Below, in pieces: positions 46,711 to 48,680 of a stretch of 48,680 bases of DNA (positions are counted from its first letter, which is position 1; each line of letters begins with the position of its first letter). Location: assembly GCA_021808105.1 (NCBI GenBank), contig JAKBCC010000007.1:1-48680 (forward strand), in the 5' to 3' direction. The notes beneath the pieces are model-generated. The model saw only the letters and a program-made list of their open reading frames with translations, was not told the DNA's origin and ran no database searches. The DNA is from Planctomycetota bacterium (GTDB lineage: Bacteria; Planctomycetota; Phycisphaerae; WQYP01). Made by a program: the position numbers and the translations under genes.

Positions 46711-46865
46711 CATAGTTCGTCCCCCGAAACTACGGAGTAGCAGATCTTGGAAAAGTTGTTGCGTTGATTCCCAAGATCCATGGCCACAGCAGGCGAGGAC
46801 GCCTGCACCACACCAGTCAACGTTCCAGTCATCGTAGATTCACACGTTGCAGGGCAACAGAACAA
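46584..46865 (-). pseudogene. Possible 3' remnant of a duplicated gene
   Basis: A 93-codon minus-strand frame ends in WRRNGVEHPGNISFTPDGG, then GKVKLGAYNMLQRATKAGPT and GTPR. The pattern (NG, GNISF, DG, KV) loosely resembles the C-terminus of planctomycete prepilin-like H-X9-DG proteins, but the H-to-DG spacing is 8, not 9. No start with a good ribosome binding site and no prepilin N-terminus are present, so this looks like a truncated copy. The last 42 codons are repeated exactly at the window end, where a full copy may lie outside. Confidence 0.4.
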
Positions 46866-46918
46866 CGAGAGTCTGGCAGCGTTTGGCAGGTCAGGCCTTA
46901 AAGGTTAAAATAATCAGT

Positions 46919-47125
46919 ATGAAATTCATGGCAGTGATAGAACGTGACGAAGACGGCAAATGGGTGATCGAATGCCCCTCCATACCCGGTTGCGTCAGCC
47001 AAGGGGACACCCGGGACGAGGCACTGGCCAATATCCGCGAGGCGATTGCGGCATGTTTGGAAGTGCGGGCGGAGCAGGGGATGCCGCTGACTGTGGAAAC
47101 GCGGCAAATTGAGGTAACGATCTGA
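46919..47125 (+). CDS. hicB: HicB-family antitoxin
   Basis: 68-residue HicB protein: the partial RNase H-like fold with FMAVIERDEDGKWVIECPSIPGCVSQGDT and EALANIREAIAACLEV. HicB neutralises the HicA mRNA interferase. This short form ends after the fold and lacks the usual C-terminal DNA-binding domain, so autoregulation by DNA binding is uncertain. The hicA gene begins at the last base of this stop codon (TGATG). The ATG at 46919 is chosen from homology; AAGG lies 14 nt upstream. Confidence 0.9.
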   Translation: MKFMAVIERDEDGKWVIECPSIPGCVSQGDTRDEALANIREAIAACLEVRAEQGMPLTVETRQIEVTI

Positions 47126-47349
47126 TGCCGCCTTTACCGGTAGTCAGTGGCCGCGAGGTCGTTCGGGCCTTCTGTAAAGGCGGCTGGCAGCAGGCACGTC
47201 AGCGAGGAAGTCACATTATCTTAATTAAAAGCGCTCACCCGGCAACGCTGTCGATTCCGGATCACCGTGAAGTAGCCAAAGGCACATTGCGAAGCCTTGT
47301 GCGATCCAGCGGTATGACGCTTGAAGAATTCTTAAGTTTGTTGCCATGA
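47125..47349 (+). CDS. hicA: HicA-family mRNA interferase toxin
   Basis: 74-residue HicA protein of the double-stranded RNA-binding-like fold. The catalytic His lies at H30 in RQRGSHIILIK. The sequence GREVVRAFCKGGWQQ and the ending LEEFLSLLP are typical. HicA cleaves mRNA during translation. The start overlaps the hicB stop by one nt, so antitoxin and toxin are coupled, antitoxin first. Confidence 0.92.
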   Translation: MPPLPVVSGREVVRAFCKGGWQQARQRGSHIILIKSAHPATLSIPDHREVAKGTLRSLVRSSGMTLEEFLSLLP

Positions 47350-47678
47350 GCCGGCCACAATAAACAATGATCAATGAACAAATCGTCGAGGGTCCCGAAT
47401 TTCTGATCCGCGGTCTTTGATTAAGGAAATTCACCACAGTTGGCAGCAGAGGAAAGCAGAGGACGGACAACGGGGCCGGAAAAACGATCCACAGATTTCC
47501 CGAATTGCACAGATTCCTCGACCCGCTGTAATCCGTGGCCTGTAACGCCCGCCGTGGTGGTGGAATTGTTCACCCAATGCGACCACGTGTTCTTCCAACC
47601 GCCTTGATCGCCGACCGTTTTTCCGTGACCACTGTAACCGTTCCTTCACAGATCGTTGGGGCCGGTATGGGTTCCCTA
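47350..47678. other. Gene-free interval between hicA and the DUF7003-like gene
   Basis: No supported gene in 329 bp. Minus-strand frames here have no ribosome binding site or recognisable sequence. It carries short phrases of the type often scattered between planctomycete genes (GATCCGCGG near 47406, AATCCGTGG near 47530). No clear hairpin terminator is seen after hicA. Confidence 0.5.
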
Positions 47679-48398
47679 TCAAATGAGCCAATTTCTCCAA
47701 TCTGTATTCGGCGAGCGCGTAGGCTTGTACTTTGTCGGATCGCCGGTCGCCAAGACCTCCGCAATTTGCTGGAATGTCTCCGTCTGGCTGGGCAACTCCC
47801 GGTCAGGCATGACGGGGTGGTACCATTCATGAAGCCGAAGCACGAGCGGGAGCGGTTTTGTCAGCCGTGTCAAAAGTTCCTCGTCGGGCTCGAACACGGC
47901 CGGGCTATGCGCGGCGGAAAGCCACTGCAAAAACTCTTGAACCTGCACATCAGGCGGAAAATCGAGGCGCACACCAACTTCGCCGTATTCCCCGGGCGAT
48001 TTTGGAACGGCTATTTCGCGTCCGCGCACCCGCACCGCCTTTACGCCCTCCCGCAGCGCGAAAATGGGGCTGCCATCGTGCTCCCGAAATTCAAATTCCG
48101 GCCAGAACGGGCCTTTCTCCGCGACAAGCAAAACCCCGTCACGCGACCACCCCAGACTGCCAATAATTGAGCTTCCGTAGGAATAGATGCTATCGCGCAG
48201 GCCGTCCATTCCATCGCTCGAGTAGCCCTGCGCCAGTATCTCAACGAACATAGCCCAGTCTGTGCCGTCGGAAAATGCACCAAGGCATAACGAACCAAGC
48301 GCCGTATTGACGTTGCCGAGTATCGGGAACCCACATACATCCGTAACCGCCATCTGGTCGAGCTGCGCTAAAATTTCCTTAGGCTGCAATTTGGCCAT
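47679..48398 (-). CDS. DUF7003-like protein of unknown function
   Basis: 239-residue soluble protein. The N-terminus (ILAQLDQMAVTDVCGFPILGN), the middle (WAMFVEILAQGYSSDGMDGLRDSIYSYGS) and the end (ETFQQIAEVLATGDPTKYKPTRSPNTDWRNW) match the pattern of DUF7003 proteins as I remember them. No catalytic motif is evident. Genes of this type are often scattered in accessory regions; a role as an immunity or effector-linked protein is possible, but not supported by the sequence. It ends 329 bp from hicA and lies in the opposite orientation. Confidence 0.65.
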   Translation of the reverse strand: MAKLQPKEILAQLDQMAVTDVCGFPILGNVNTALGSLCLGAFSDGTDWAMFVEILAQGYSSDGMDGLRDSIYSYGSSIIGSLGWSRDGVLLVAEKGPFWPEFEFREHDGSPIFALREGVKAVRVRGREIAVPKSPGEYGEVGVRLDFPPDVQVQEFLQWLSAAHSPAVFEPDEELLTRLTKPLPLVLRLHEWYHPVMPDRELPSQTETFQQIAEVLATGDPTKYKPTRSPNTDWRNWLI

Positions 48399-48525
48399 TC
48401 AATCAACTCCATTAACCCATCCACATCCCTGCTTCTCGCCGCCTTTTCCGGCGTATTTAACCACCACCCTCAAGTGCCACGGCAAAAAAGACAAACTTTT
48501 GCGCGATGAATCCGTTCACTCACGG

Positions 48526-48680
48526 AAGCGAAACGGGGACGTAGCTAGTTGTTTCATCTTGGGGTTCCTGTGGGGCCTGCCTTGGTCGCCCTTTGGAGCA
48601 TATTGTATGCTCCAAGCTTAACTTTACCACCGTCTGGTGTGAAAGAGATATTTCCCGGATGCTCGACCCCGTTGCGCCGC
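48526..48680. repeat. 155-bp direct repeat, copy 2 (cut by window end)
   Basis: Second copy of the repeat at 46556-46710, offset by 1970 bp. It includes the hairpin TTGGAGCATA-TTG-TATGCTCCAA (48593-48615). The copies bracket hicBA and the DUF7003-like gene, so this island may have been formed by duplication of, or insertion beside, the repeated gene end. Confidence 0.9.

Noticed and set aside
47535-48170. A 211-codon plus-strand frame opposite the DUF7003-like gene
   Set aside because: The minus-strand frame matches a known family pattern end to end; the plus frame is its shadow.

Overview
The window looks like chromosomal DNA from a planctomycete, most likely a member of the Phycisphaerae. 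This rests on the style of its RpoB, RpoC, L33 and SecE proteins, its secreted polysaccharide-degrading enzymes, and several small intergenic repeat families. The assignment is inference, since no database search was possible. Base composition is moderate, most starts have good AAGGAG-type ribosome binding sites, and the standard genetic code holds throughout.

Layout from left to right. Positions 1-7300 (plus strand): the 3' part of a large membrane-anchored protein; an autoregulated GntR/YtrA-type regulator with an ABC ATPase and permease; and a two-gene ABC-type ATPase plus TOPRIM-like DUF4276 pair that resembles anti-phage OLD/PARIS architectures. Positions 7422-12221 (minus): a secreted GH26 mannanase, then a six-gene operon led by an ArsR-type repressor and encoding two AHSA1/SRPBCC proteins, DoxX, VOC and DinB proteins. 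Positions 12238-30868: the transcription/translation core, with scpA, rpoC, rpoB, rplA-rplJ-rplL, lysA, a TIM-barrel gene, rplK, nusG, secE, tRNA-Trp, rpmG and tuf. tRNA-Thr and tRNA-His follow at 31065-31688.

The core is strongly rearranged. The rplA-rplJ-rplL block lies on the plus strand while every other member of the classical tuf-secE-nusG-rplKAJL-rpoBC cluster lies on the minus strand. lysA, a TIM-barrel isomerase and a hypothetical gene sit directly behind rplK. A small membrane protein lies between nusG and rplK. A HEPN-domain gene coupled to a second small gene is inserted between rpoB and rpoC. These are the most unusual features of the window.

Positions 32002-46483 hold metabolic and accessory genes: zwf (minus) divergent from a HIT hydrolase; a coupled operon of a dCTP-deaminase-family protein, a GNAT-ASCH fusion and a GT39 glycosyltransferase; a degenerate receiver protein; a Cof-type HAD phosphatase; a secreted GH28-like beta-helix enzyme; and lutABC for lactate oxidation downstream of a secreted transglutaminase-like protein. 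Positions 46556-48680 are an accessory island: a hicBA toxin-antitoxin pair and a DUF7003-like gene between two direct copies of a 155-bp repeat, the second copy cut by the window end.
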